A stretch of DNA of 64,000 nt from Tupaia tana (Eukaryota; Chordata; Mammalia; Scandentia; Tupaiidae). A model generated the notes under the pieces. The model ran no database searches and had not been told where the DNA came from. It saw only the letters and a program-made list of their open reading frames with translations. The stretch spans positions 68,126,949 through 68,190,948 of the forward strand of contig JAKSZU010000009.1 of assembly GCA_026018925.1 (NCBI GenBank), given 5' to 3'. The position numbers and the translations under genes were made by a program. Position 1 is the first letter of the stretch. Every line of letters starts with the position of its first letter. This document shows positions 33,782 through 44,639 of this stretch, piece after piece.

Positions 33782-33812
<31 letters not shown>
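33539..33812 (+). mobile_element. SINE family A, young
   Basis: GGGACCAGCAGTTAGCGTAATGG head, CCCAAGATCCTGAGAGGAG body, CCCTATAGCAAAAAACTTC end, (AAAAG)n tail. Diverged TSD GAAAAGCAAATGC / GAAAAGAAAATGC. Inverted relative to the SINE 157 bp upstream. Confidence 0.95.
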
Positions 33813-33816
<4 letters not shown>

Positions 33817-34442
33817 TGCTGAACACACAAGTCACACATAAACCTTTTCAATTCAGCCTAGCAGCTTTTTCCTCTGAGAAAACATACCCCTTGCGCAACT
33901 GCAGTGGACCTCCTGCAGCTTTTTCTGTTTCATGGTCTCCAGGGGCCACAGCTTCCTCACTCCCAGATCCACTCCAGCTGCTGTCTCCTTGGCTGCTTCA
34001 GCCCAGGCATTCAGAGCAGCCACTGCATGTGTGCCCACCAAGGGACTGGGGCTCCCAGTCAAAGGCTATGGTTTTTACTGATACATGTGCAAATGTGTGA
34101 GGCTGGCATCCACGGGGCTACAGTTTGCCACAGTTCCCAGACCCCAACAGCTGGCCCTGCCCTTGGCTGACTGCCTCCACCATGCTTACACCCAGAGTTG
34201 GTCCCTGCAACTGCATAGATCTTCACACCTCCAGCTCAGGGCTGAAGCTGCCCACTCCACTCTTGTGCAACCAGCCTGACCCTTGTTGCCAGCCCATATC
34301 TGACCCCTGCAATTGTGCATGTGTATGCTCCCAGTCTCCATCACTAAGCGTTTGCTCACAGTTGGCCTCTGCCTCGCCCCGGATATCACCACTAAATGCA
34401 AGCCTGCAGCTGGCCTCTGCTACCATACATGTACCTATAGCC

Positions 34443-34674
34443 AGCCTAGTGCTTGCCTGGAGAGAGACAGGGAGAGACAGTGAGAGGAAAAATACAAAAT
34501 CATCCCCTGGGGGGATGGCTACGCTGCAATCCCTTCTTCATTTTGCTCTCAGGATTGGAACATGCATGCATATGCTCCTGGCATAATTTTCAGGCCTCAG
34601 AATGTGGTACTCATACAGCGGTTGGCCATGTGGGAGTCCAGCAGCTTAACCACCACAATACCTGCTGGCCTCTA
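34443..34674 (-). mobile_element. SINE family A, diverged
   Basis: Minus copy without a T tail: GTGCTTGCCTGGAGAGAGAC, CCTGGGGGGATGGCTACG, head ending CCTGCTGGCCTC. Confidence 0.8.
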
Positions 34675-34860
34675 AAATAATTGTTCTAAAGAAGCTCAAC
34701 AATTTACAAGAGAACACAGATAAAGGATTTATAAAAATCAGGAAAACAGTATATGAACAAAATGAGCATAATGAACAGACAGAGAGCAGAAGCAAGTGTG
34801 GAGAGAAATCATTCTAAATGAGGTAACAATTCTCAAAGCAAAAAATTGAAACCTGAAATA

Positions 34861-35515
34861 CAGCAGTTTCCTCTTAACCATAGAGATACATTCAAGACCT
34901 CCAGTGGATATCTGAAATCACAGGCAGTACCAAACCTTATTTAATTTATGTGGTCTCAATATGAAAACAGATGGCTACTAAGTGAGGAACAGACAGGTAG
35001 CATATAGAGTGTGGATAAGTGGACAAAGCAAGGTTCCTTATTCAAAGTGAGATGGAGTGGGATGATGGGAAATTTCATCCCACTACTCAACACACAATTG
35101 AACATTTATAAATTGTTCATTTCTGATATTGCCCATTTAATATTTTCAGACTGTGGTTGACCACAGATAGCTAAACCACAAAAAGCAAATCTGTGAGGGA
35201 ACCAGCAGTTAGCGTAATGGCTATGTCGCTGGACTCCCACGTAGTTGACCGCGGTTCGCGTCTCGGACCCGGTGGCTTACAACTCACGCCGGGCGCGTGT
35301 GCGTGCGTGCCCAAGATCCCGAGAGGAGAATGGAGGAGAAGGGATTGCGACGTGACCATCCCCCCTGGGGGGTGATTTCTCGCTTTCTCTCTCTATGTCT
35401 CTCTCTGTCTGTCTGGTGAGCGCACGCGCCCTATAGCGAAAAACCTCTCCAGAAAAAAAAAAAAAAAAAAAAAAAAAAAAAGCAAATCTGTGAGTGAAGG
35501 GAGAATTCTATATAG
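34861..35515 (-). mobile_element. MER2/Tigger-like DNA transposon remnant, split by SINE
   Basis: 'cagcagtttcctcttaaccatagaga', 'gtaccaaaccttatttaatttatgtggtc' and 'atattttcagactgtggttgaccacagatagc' fit a non-autonomous MER2/Tigger-type element as I know it. Continues right of the SINE at 35198-35477. No transposase. Confidence 0.6.
35198..35477 (+). mobile_element. SINE family A, young subfamily
   Basis: Diagnostic GCGTCTCGGACCC and GGCTTACAACTCACG, intact CpGs (GAGCGCACGCGCCCTATAGCG), 25+ nt A-tail. Perfect 17-bp TSD AAAAGCAAATCTGTGAG (35181-35197, 35478-35494). Among the most recent insertions here. Confidence 0.97.
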
Positions 35516-35717
35516 CTAGAGCTGTTTGTATGCCATTAAAGGGGGCTTATTCATTCATTTTTAAATGTATTACTGTTCTTAAGACCTATGTGGGAGCATA
35601 CGGTTATGTTAAACCAAACTTCAGAAACTCATTTTGCGTTTAATTCAGTTACCCATATTTGATAAGGAAACGTGAAATCAATGTAATGTTCTAATGAGAG
35701 ATTTCCTATTCTGTCTC

Positions 35718-35949
35718 TTTTTAGTTTTTAAATTTGCCAGGGAGTACACACACTCACCAGAGACAGAAGGAACGGGAGAAAGCTTCCTCGGGGGAATCAC
35801 TTCTCTTGCATTTCTATCTCCTTTCAGGATTTTGGACATGTGTACACACATTCCTGATGTATTTCTCAAGCCACTAGATCTAGGATCTAAATCGTGTGGT
35901 TAGCTGTGTGGCATCTAGCATGCTTAAACACCAGGCCACAGACTGGCCC
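35718..35949 (-). mobile_element. SINE family A, old
   Basis: Minus copy: TTTTTAAATTTGCCAGGGAG, CTCGGGGGAATCACTTCTC, head remnant ending CAGACTGGCCC. TSD AGAGATTTCCTATTCTGTCTC versus AGAGACTTCCTATTCTCTCAC. Confidence 0.85.
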
Positions 35950-37057
35950 AGAGACTTCCTATTCTCTCACACAAAGAATGAAAGCACATTCTTTCGTCTG
36001 ATTCAGTCTGAATTTTTGAAAAGATTTTTAAGCATTGTTTATTTTTGAAAGACTCAAAAAGATCATTTTGTTAAAAACAATTCATCTTTAGTCTAACATC
36101 ATAAACTATTGTTAATGAGCTTCTCGATTTCAGAATATTTGAAAAGAAATAAACCAAAAGATTGATAATCCTTTTGATGTATTTATTTGAACGTCTTCTT
36201 AAGCTGTGAAAATGTTCCAAGCAGGTTTTGCCATTTGTTCAAGATTTCAATTGGATACAAATACAACTCAAGAAAACAAAATCACAGATCAAGGGTTAAA
36301 TTGATTATCCTCTTTGTTGTGCAATGTACAGTTACCATTAAGTTAGCCTATGAATTCAGAGAACAGACAACTTAAATTTTTAAAAAAAGCTTTCTGCAAT
36401 GCAGGATTTTTCTGCTACAAAGATAACACAGTAGGATTCACTGTTTACCATTTAGAATTGCATAAGCTAGGTTATGATATAATCCAGAAACAAGGAAAAT
36501 TATATAGGGAAAACAATCATTTCAAGAAATAAAATATTCAAAAGCTTGCTGACAGGAGACTTGGTCCAGTAATTAGGAAATGATGCAAGACATGAATGCT
36601 TATATCAATTATCTCTACCACTTAAAATAATATTCTATCAAATTCTAGAGGAAATGGCACTCTTCTCTAAGCATATTCACCTACCAGTGGACACATTGTA
36701 TTGTGTAAAGGCAGGGAACAAGACAACAAAACAAAAAAAAGAGAGAGAGAGAGGGGGGGGGGGAGAGAGAGAGAAAGGAACAGAAGGGTATAGAGAAGCA
36801 AGGTATAAAGAATGTGAGAGTGAACATTTCCAAGCTCTTTAGATTTACAGTTTTTAAAAAAGAATTGTTTCCTCACACACATTTTGTGATCTTCCTTCAT
36901 CCAGTCCTGGAACATGAGCAAGTGTGTGTCCAGTGTACCCAGGGAGATTTCCAGCCTTGAACAGGGAACCTTCCAATATGGGATCACCTCACAGAGCATA
37001 GCAGAGCATTCTACTGCTATGGCACCATCTGATCCCTTGGTCTAGAAACTTAAGTGG
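35950..37057. other. No gene recognised
   Basis: AT-rich; contains a GA/G tract at 36737-36778. No clear interspersed repeat. Confidence 0.5.
36737..36778. repeat. (GA)n-G12-(GA)n purine tract
   Basis: All-purine run: (GA)8, about 12 G, (GA)5. Composition favours triplex or G-rich structures. Confidence 0.9.
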
Positions 37058-37188
37058 TTTTTTAATAGCATTTTGGTCAATGATGGTCCTCATATACAAC
37101 TGTGGCCCCGTAAGATTATAATGGAGCTGAAAAATTTCTAACACCTAGTGACATTGTAGTCTTCACAGCATCAAAACACAATGCTTCT

Positions 37189-37466
37189 GGAACCAGCAGT
37201 TAGCATAATGGCTATGTCGCTGGACTCCCAAGTAGTCGACCGTAGTTTGCGTCCCGGACCCGGTGGCTTAAAACTCACACTGGGCACGTGTGCGTGCGTG
37301 CCCAAGATCCCAAGAGGAGAATGGAGGAGAAGGGATTGCGGCGTGACCTTCCCCCCTGGGGGGTGATTTCTCGCTTTCTGTCTCTATGTCTCTCTCTGTC
37401 TGTCTGGCAAGAGCACACGCCCTATAGCGAAAACCTCTCCAAAAAAAAAAAAAAAAAACCAAAAAA
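37189..37466 (+). mobile_element. SINE family A in Tigger
   Basis: GGAACCAGCAGTTAGCATAATGG head, CCCTATAGCGAAAACCTC end, A-tail interrupted by CC. Perfect 16-bp TSD AAAACACAATGCTTCT (37173-37188, 37467-37482). Confidence 0.97.
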
Positions 37467-37765
37467 AAAACACAATGCTTCTCACGTGATGGTAATAATA
37501 CTGATATAAAGGAACTTATGCACTGCCAGTAATTTAAAAGTATAGCACGTACTTACTATTATGAATGGTGGATAATGCTCAACAATGACAGCAAATGATT
37601 ATGCTAGTAGTTTATGTATTTACTATACCATACTATACTTTTTTAATCATTATTTTAGAGTTTACTTCTACTTATACAAAAATATTCACTGTTAAACAGC
37701 TTACCAGGTTAGGCCAGCAGCAATGTCACACTTATCATGTGTTTTTGGTTTTGTTTCTTGTTCTG

Positions 37766-38050
37766 TTTTATTTTTTAGATTTTTTGCTATAGGGTGCATG
37801 TGTTCACCAGAGAGAGACAGAGTTAGAGACTGAGCGCGAGAGAGAGAGAGAGGGAAAATGAGAAATCACCCCCGCCCCCAAAGGAATATGACCACCGCAA
37901 TCCCTTCTTTTTCATTCTCCTCTTGGGATTTTGGGCAAGCTTGCACACACCTCCAGAATGTTTTTCAAGCCTATGATTCTGGGACTCAAGCTGTAAAGTC
38001 AGCCATGAGGTCATTCAGCTGCCCTAACCACCATGCTGTGAGCTGGTCCC
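37766..38050 (-). mobile_element. SINE family A in Tigger
   Basis: Minus copy: GATTTTTTGCTATAGGGTGCATG, expanded GA, CACCGCAATCCC, head ending GAGCTGGTCCC. Confidence 0.9.
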
Positions 38051-38131
38051 ATACCTCTCATGTTTACTGCCTCTCGATTGTTCAGTTTTTCTCTTGTGCT
38101 TGATTTAATTTTGTGTTGATTTCTTCATCAT

Positions 38132-38237
38132 GGCTACTAAGCATACACTGCTAATGGTTCCAGTAAGAGGCCACAAAGAGCAATTGACCTAGAAAGAAAA
38201 CTAAAAATGATTAAGGATTATGAAGGTAGTTTATATT
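38132..38237 (+). pseudogene. Tigger transposase N-terminal fragment
   Basis: The stretch 'aagaggccacaaagagcaattgacctagaaagaaaactaaaaatgattaaggattatgaaggtag' reads, in one frame with breaks, as the basic start and first helix (...LKMIKDYEG) of pogo/CENP-B-type helix-turn-helix transposases. Frames stop soon after. No catalytic domain remains. Confidence 0.55.
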
Positions 38238-38288
38238 TATACTATATTTACCCTGTGGCTTTTCTATGTTTAGATAGATTAAAAACTC

Positions 38289-38466
38289 AGAGCCAGCAGG
38301 TGGTTTGGTGGTTAGGGTGCTGGGTGCTCATGGCCGACTGCAGTTCGGGTCCTGGACCTGACAGCTTGCTTTACCTCTGTCTGCCTCTCTCTATTTCTCT
38401 CTCTGATGACTGTAGCAAGTTTAAAAAGAAACAATAATAATAACAAATAAAATAAATAATTCTAAA
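38289..38466 (+). mobile_element. SINE family C in Tigger
   Basis: AGCCAGCAGGTGGTTTGGTGG head, GTTCGGGTCCTGGACC B-box region, CT-rich middle, tail AACAATAATAATAAC and AAATAAATAATTCT. Body of family A absent. Confidence 0.85.
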
Positions 38467-38635
38467 AGAAATCAAAATCAACGGTCATGTTACAGTTGCC
38501 TACATGGTTCAGTACAGTAATAAGCCATACACATTTCTAAGAGCAATAGGATATACCACATAGTGTAGTAGGCTGTACCATACAGGTTTGTGAAAAAATA
38601 CTTTATGATATTTACACAACAATGAAATCACCTCC

Positions 38636-38667
38636 AGAGCTGGCAACTTAAAACCCATGCTGAGCCC

Positions 38668-38698
<31 letters not shown>

Positions 38699-38760
38699 CG
38701 CGTACGTGCCAAAATCCTGAGAGGAGAGTGGAGGAGAAGGGATGGCGGCATTGTCATCCC
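38636..38760 (+). mobile_element. SINE family A, truncated at both ends
   Basis: Middle part only: GGCAACTTAAAACCCATGC, (TG)n expansion at 38670-38695, CCTGAGAGGAGAGTGGAGGAG, stopping at TTGTCATCCC. Confidence 0.85.
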
Positions 38761-38871
38761 TTTGTATATTTGATATTCCTCATCATTTTTTTCTCATGGA
38801 AAGATACACAATAAAAATAAGAAATTGAGTATTCTGTTTTTTTAAACCAGCACTTCAATAATTTAATTGCT

Positions 38872-39137
38872 GGGAACCAGCAGTTAGCGCAATGGCTATG
38901 TCGCTGGACTCCCACATAGTCGACCGCGGTTCGCATCGGGGACCCAGTGTCTTAAAACTCACGCCGGGCATGCGTGCGTGCGTGCCCAAGATCCCGAGAG
39001 GAGAATGGAGAAGGGATTGTGGCGTGACCATCCCCCCTAGGGGGGTGATTTCTCGCTTTCTGTCTCTATGTCTCTCTCTGTCTGGCTGGCGAGCACACGT
39101 GCCCTATAGGGAAAACCTCTCCAAAGGGGAAAAAAAA
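38872..39137 (+). mobile_element. SINE family A, young
   Basis: GGGAACCAGCAGTTAGCGCAATGG head and CCCTATAGGGAAAACCTCTCC end. TSD AATTTAATTGCT (38860-38871, 39138-39149). A 3-bp loss gives GAATGGAGAAGGG. Confidence 0.95.
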
Positions 39138-39338
39138 AATTTAATTGCTTATATAAGTATTTAATTATTTATTTACTTTTAGTGTATGTCGTCAAGTGGT
39201 TTCAGATTTTTAATGGTCAGTTTTGTGTAGTCTAAATATATATTCTAATTGACTTTTGGACAAATATTTTAAAGATAGTACTAAGGGAGTTAACTCAATT
39301 ATAATAAAGTTTTGATTGGTTTAAAAATAAAATATAGA

Positions 39339-39610
39339 GTGCCAGAGGGTGGTGTAGGAGTTAAGGCACTGAACTCCCACATTGCTGACTGTGGTGCATG
39401 TCCTGGATCCAGTGATTAGAAACTCATGCCAGGTAGGTATGTGTGCATCATGCCCTAAATTCCAGGAAGAGAATGAAGAAGGGATTGCGGCACAGCCATT
39501 CTCCCTGGGGGTGATTTCCCACTTTTCCTCTCAATTTTTCTGTCTCTCTGGTGAGCACACATGCACGATGGCAAAAAAAAAAAACTTTTAAAAATAAATA
39601 AATAAAAATT
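39339..39610 (+). mobile_element. SINE family A, older
   Basis: GTGCCAGAGGGTGGTGTAGGAG head, TTCCAGGAAGAGAATGAAG body, ATGGCAAAAAAAAAAAAC end, (AAAT)n tail. Confidence 0.85.
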
Positions 39611-40503
39611 TAAAAATATATATTTAAATGACTAAATTTCTCATGATTAAATTACATGGGTATTATGTTCATTTGTTTTCTGATTGTTTTTTCATTCCTC
39701 ATAACATAACCTAATTGAAATGTATAATTAAGAAGGGGTACATTAAATACAATCTAACTAATCGTGCTCTTCTAAAAGAAATAGTAAGTTGAGTCTATTC
39801 ACTTTTAAAAAACTGGATAACACATCTTTTCATAGCTATCACTTTCATCACTTTTTGGTTTTCTATGTGTTCATCTGGAGCTGACACAGGGAAAAAAAGA
39901 TGTAACCAATAAAGGTAGCCTTTGTGGTATTCTGCAATGGTTAGATAATATGAATCAAATGTTCCACAAATTCCTACTATTGAGCAATTTGTGTCATCTT
40001 TTGATGGAACAGAATCTTTCCTTCCTCCACTACTTTTGAAGATTATTCAATATCTTTTGATTCCCAGCATGGGAGACATGTTAAACCTATAAATGGAAGT
40101 TTTTCCTAAATTGTACTCCAAATGGAATTCAAGACAAAAATTATGGCTATTGGGTGTGCACAATGAAGGGAAAGGCAACAAAAATACCTAATAAATGTAG
40201 TAACATTTAAACCAGCAATTTTCAACTATTTTCCCATCATACTATGGGTAACATAACACGTTTACACACTAACAAAGATATATCCTTTAATAGATTTTAC
40301 TTCCATTTAATTATATATAACAAATATATATTGAATAAAACACTGAATTAGGAGATAAAAGACCTCCTAGGTTCTGATTCTGTCTTTGCCTATTTCTTAT
40401 TGACTGTTTTCTTTGTTTTTTTTTTTGTTTTGTTTTGTTTTTCAGTTTTGGTATAGGTTGTAGTAGTGTCAAAATCTTGACCCTAAAAACAATAGCAAAT
40501 CTT
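39611..40503. other. No gene or repeat recognised
   Basis: AT-rich sequence; a T/G-rich run (TTTTGTTTTG) near 40418-40442. Confidence 0.5.
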
Positions 40504-40768
40504 GGGGACAGCAGATGGCACAGTGATTATGTCACTAGACTTCCACATGGCCAACCCAGTTCAAGTTCGGACCTAGGGACTTGAAACATGCTAAATACAT
40601 GCATGTGCACGCCCAAGATCCCTGAAGGAGAATGGAGGAGAAGAGACTGCGGCATGGCCATCCCCCTAGGGGATGATTTCTCACTTTCTCTCTCACTGAT
40701 GCGTTCTGTCACTCTTTCTGGTGTGTGCATGTGCCTTAAGGCAAAAACCTCTAAAAGAAAATAAAAAG
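40504..40768 (+). mobile_element. SINE family A, older
   Basis: GGGGACAGCAGATGGCACAGTG head, CCCAAGATCCCTGAAGGAG body, CTTAAGGCAAAAACCTCT end and A-rich tail. Confidence 0.9.
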
Positions 40769-40849
40769 GAAATGTTTGCAGTTTTAAGCAGAATAATTAA
40801 TGTTATCAAATTTATGTTTTCCAAATGTAAACTAGATACACTGAGAGGA

Positions 40850-41700
40850 ATGACTTACAGAGTACATGAGAGGATAAGAGATTATTAGAAGGTAACAAGA
40901 ATAGTCTCAGTAAATAATTATGCTAGCTTGGGCCAATGTGGTTTCAGTGGAAAACAATGAGACATAGATTTAAAATGTCCTTAGAAACAGAAGTTACAAG
41001 AGTTGGTATTAAGAGGTAAAGAGAAGTGGCAGAGATGACCAGGCTTATACAGATGAATGATGTCATTGTCATTTTCTGAGATAAGAAATACTGAAAGAGA
41101 AGGATATTTGAGGGTAAATCAATATGATAAGCTTAATTTTGGTTATGGTGAGTTTGAGACTTGTTTTTGACAGGTGAGGTGCAAAATCAATTGAATGAAA
41201 GGTCTGAAAATTACATGACTAGTATCTTTTAGAAATACAAATCTGCATATTATATGCATAGAAACCATGTATATAGGAAATGTTGCTTAGGGAGAGAATA
41301 TAAGATGATCAAAGTACGTAGGATTGAACTTTGAAAAAGTTTAACATTTAACAGCTCATTAGATGAGATGACTCAGCAAGGAAGATGAGAAGGGTTATTC
41401 AGAAGATATGATCAAAAAGAACATGTCATTCTGGAATCCAATAAAATAGAGTATTCTAAGGAGTGACATTTGGTCAACAATATTAAACACTACCCAAAGG
41501 TCAAACAAGATGGAGATTAAGCTAAAAATAATGCCAGTCAGTGGAAAAAAGAACAATTATCTTCTTCAGCGTGATATATTTAATAAGAGATTAAGTGTTA
41601 CAGGAGTTCACAGAAGCAAAGTTATTTCTCTAGAGGGGACCATGAAGGCCTCATGGAGGAGTTAGCATTTGATTTATGCCTTAAAGGATAGGTAGTTGAA
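40850..41700 (+). mobile_element. L2 internal remnant
   Basis: Sense L2-like text: 'aacactacccaaaggtcaaacaagatggagattaag' (bracketing the typical 'gaggtcaagtaagatga') and 'catgaaggcctcatggaggagttagcatttgatttatgccttaaaggatag'. Diverged, no open frame. Confidence 0.6.
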
Positions 41701-41729
41701 TACGAAGACATGTGAAAATGAATGTGCAA

Positions 41730-41963
41730 GGACCAGCAAATGGTGTAATGGTTACGTTGCTGGACTCCCACATGGCTGACTGTAGTTCAAGTCCTGGACA
41801 TGGAGGTTTGAAACACGCCAGCACATGTGAAGATGTGCCCAAAATCCCAAGAGGAGAACAGAGGAGAAGGAATTGCAGCATGGCCATTTCTCCTGGGGAG
41901 TGATTTCTCGATTTCTCTCTGGTGAGCACATGTGCCGTATAGCAAAATTTATTTAAAAAAAAA
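41730..41963 (+). mobile_element. SINE family A, left half of a composite
   Basis: GGACCAGCAAATGGTGTAATGG head, CCCAAGAGGAGAACAGAGGAG body, CCGTATAGCAAAATTT end, A-tail joined directly to the next SINE. Left TSD AAAATGAATGTGCAA (41715-41729). Confidence 0.92.
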
Positions 41964-42153
41964 AGGGGGGTTGGCAGGTGCCGTGGTGGTTAAAAGCACT
42001 AGACTCCCACATGTCTGACACGGTCCAAGTCCTGGACCTGGTGGCATACTTTCTCACTTTCTCTCTCTCTCTCTCTCTCTGTCTTATCAAACTAGAAGAA
42101 AATAATAATAATAATGATAAATAAAGTTAAGTAAAATAATTCTTTAAAAAAAC
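41964..42153 (+). mobile_element. SINE family C, right half of a composite
   Basis: GGGGTTGGCAGGTGCCGTGG head, CT repeats, AATAATAATAATGATAAATAAAG, AAATAATTCT tail. The right TSD AAAATGAATGTGTAA (42154-42168) pairs with the one left of the preceding family A unit, not with anything between the two. Confidence 0.92.
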
Positions 42154-42199
42154 AAAATGAATGTGTAAAAATAGAGATGGAAAAAAAAAAGAGTTCAGG

Positions 42200-42560
42200 G
42201 GGAAAGTAAGTATTTCTATGGGACTGTAACATAGTGAATTGCAGAGTAGTCCATGGAGGTTAAGATTAGAAGTGAATAAATTGAGAGCATGTTGTGAAGG
42301 GCTTAAGAAAAAAGCCTGGGGAAGTTAGTTTTCAATTGGTAGGTACTACAGAGCCATTTAAGGTTTTGGAGCAGAGAGATAATGGGGTTTGAAGAGAAGA
42401 GAACTTAGAATTGGAGAGCCCTGTTGGAGACCATTGCTCTGGTCTAAGAAAGATGGATTGAAGATCTGAACTAGGATAGTGAGAGTGGAAATGGAAAGGA
42501 TGAAAGAAGTTGATGTAAAGGTAATGAAGACAGAGAATGAGCAAGATTTTCTTACTCATA
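42200..42560 (+). mobile_element. L2 remnant (continuation)
   Basis: 'gttgtgaagggcttaag ... gtactacagagccatttaaggttttggagcagagagat ... ccctgttggagaccattgctctggtctaaga' is the L2 internal pattern. Confidence 0.65.
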
Positions 42561-43525
42561 ATATTATATACTATATCAATGGCATTGAAAAAATAATTAA
42601 AACAGGTGTTGACACCTTTTTCATCGTTAAAAAAGAAGGGTAATGATTTTCTGGCTATTTGAGAATGTGTGTGGTCATCCCTATGCATGGGTTAAAAGCT
42701 TTTTTATACTTTATTTCACTCTTGGTTCAAATTGCTAACCTGCTTTTCAAGCAATTTTCCACTTGGGTTGACTCAGGCCTGAGGTGGTCATTTTGCCCTG
42801 ACCCCATTACATTGCTTTCTCATTCTCAAATCTTCCTCTGACCCTTACCTTTAATGAGAAAATCCCTCTGCCATATTGCCAGCATCAGCTACAATTAGTC
42901 ACTGTCACATCTGTCATGACTCTGCTTTATTGCAATCCTGATGTCCATGGCTCTTCTTAAAAGAGAATAATATGGGCTGAGACTCCTCTAAGTAAAGCCT
43001 CAGGAAGATGAGGTGAAAAACTGTAATTATGAGGTATTTTTGTATTTTCTGCCAAAGAAATTTGGATTATTTTAAAGACCATAGGGGAAGACAAGACGAT
43101 TTATGGGCATAAAATTTTTAATAAATGGGATCCCTGCATAATTGGATGTGTTACTTAAAGTGAAATGTTATGTTGTATAAAAATTAGAAAATGTTGTTGA
43201 TGCCATATCACTTCTAAAGCTTGACTAAACATCAACACTGTCTACATCATTTATTAAAAAGCAAAAAACAAATGTCAGTCAAAATCCTATCTGAATTATT
43301 TTTTCTGTATGACTACAAATTATGAGCTAGATCATATATTTTTTTCCAAATTGGATTGGCCAGTGAATTTGATGCTGTGAAAATACTTACTTAATATTTT
43401 CAACTATCCTATAAGACATAACCACATGACACTTTTGTCTTATGGCAAGTAGTTGTGAAAGTGTTTACAAAGCTTGTGTTTGTCCTTGATTGTTGCCTCA
43501 CTTGACCTACTTGTCAAGGTAAATC
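42561..43525. other. No gene recognised
   Basis: AT-rich sequence; no SINE, no long frame. Confidence 0.5.
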
Positions 43526-43640
43526 AATAAAAGTGAACTTGTATTATATGCAAAGGGCTATGTAGGGTGCTAAAGAGGAAACAGGGATGAAAAACAGATG
43601 GGCACTGCCGTCCAAGACCTTACATTCTAACTGTAAAGCC
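43526..43640 (+). mobile_element. L2 3' fragment
   Basis: 'ggctatgtagggtgctaaagagg ... gatgggcactgccgtccaagaccttacattctaact' follows the L2 3' end. Confidence 0.7.
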
Positions 43641-43702
43641 ATAGACAGTTAGGAATAGAAGTAAAACAAAGCCAAGGGATAAGTATCATAAAAGCAGTAT
43701 AT

Positions 43703-43872
43703 GTTGGGCCTAGCCAGGTGGCATGGCGTTGGGCCCAGCCAGGTGGCATGGTGGTTAACTCCACAGGGCCAGCTGTGCAGTTCAAGTCTCAGAACTGGCA
43801 GTTTCCAAAACACTCCAGTTGTGTGGATGTGCATGCCCCAAATTCTGAGAGGAGGAGAATGGAGAAAGGATC
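43703..43872 (+). mobile_element. SINE family A with duplicated 5' end, 3'-truncated
   Basis: The first 25 bp occur twice in tandem (43703-43727 and 43728-43752; GTTGGGCCYAGCCAGGTGGC core). Then head, AAATTCTGAGAGGAGGAG body, and an abrupt end after GAGAAAGGATCG. Confidence 0.85.
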
Positions 43873-44639
43873 GATGAATAAGCTAGTAGACATTCCAGGT
43901 AAAGGGGATAGTTTGAGCAAAGCATGGAAATAGGAGATTTTGATTTGTTCTCAAGAATGGCCTGTTTTATAGGGCACTTAAAACCTACCTCTTTCAAGTG
44001 GGGTAGGAGATAAATCAGCAAAAGTGTTATTAACTATTACTATTAAATTTGCTGTAGAATTATCTTAACATATAGCTGCCTTTAGCTCTTATGAGAATTA
44101 GAGGATTATGATGGCTCATGGCCAGGCCTTTGTCCAGGCCAATAATGCAGTTAAAAAATATAATTTAAAAAATGTATATAACTGGGCCCAGCAAGAAATT
44201 TCCTTTTGTTTTGTAGGTACAATCCCTGAGGACTATTCTGGCTTCTCCACAAGACTATTGGTATAAAACTCAGAGAACTAAAGTGTTCCTCATTCCACCC
44301 TGGCTGCATTAAACACCCAACCTTAGGCATGCCTCTGTAAAGAACTTAGGATACACTGGGGAACTGCTTCTATTCATTTGTATTTTTATTTCATATATCT
44401 TCCCACTGCCTGTTAGCGGGCTTGGTAGTAAACTGAAGTAAAAGCCACCCAAAGTAAAAGAAGCTGAGTTGTTATTCTCTCCATCCTTCAAATCTACATT
44501 AGCTTTGTTGTTTTTTGTATGGGCTGACTTAACTCAAGAGTTCACCAGCAAAAAACATTAAACCAGAAATTGGTTGATTTCAAAGGTTTTCTGCAGGATA
44601 TGTTCTTCTAGAACAGCACTTTAAATGAAGCTGTGGAAG
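43873..44639. other. No gene; possible old repeat
   Basis: 43880-43970 looks L2-like ('attccaggtaaaggggatagtttgagcaaagcatgg'). 44180-44500 has an LTR-like look (TATAAAA, then 'ctttgtgg'-type AT-poor text) but I cannot name it. Confidence 0.35.

Larger units (their letters stand above)
32115..34860 (+). mobile_element. Old L1M 5' UTR and start of ORF1, split by four SINEs
   Basis: Begins 'ccaagatcgcagagtaggagatcacagctttt', the known start of L1M 5' UTRs. The GC-richer 33841-34440 is compatible with the rest of the UTR. 34681-34860 ('aagaagctcaacaatttacaagagaacacagat ... atgaacaaaatgagca') matches the start of old L1 ORF1. SINEs at 32786, 33107, 33539 and 34443 lie within. Truncated before most of ORF1. 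Confidence 0.65.
37058..38634 (+). mobile_element. Tigger-type DNA transposon, internally deleted and split by SINEs
   Basis: 'tggtcaatgatggtcctcatatacaactgtggccccgtaagattataatggag' at the left and 'acagttgcctacatggttcagtacagtaataagcc ... aggtttgtg ... acaacaatgaaatcacc' at the right match the two ends of a known mammalian Tigger family. A transposase N-terminal relic lies at 38132-38237. SINEs are inserted at 37189, 37766 and 38289. Confidence 0.7.

Noticed and set aside
34125..34583. 153-codon plus-strand frame
   Set aside because: It runs from GC-richer old L1 5' UTR sequence into a minus-strand SINE. No homology to a known protein.
44180..44510. Possible LTR with TATAAAA
   Set aside because: No matching ends, TSD or second copy could be seen, so it was left unannotated.
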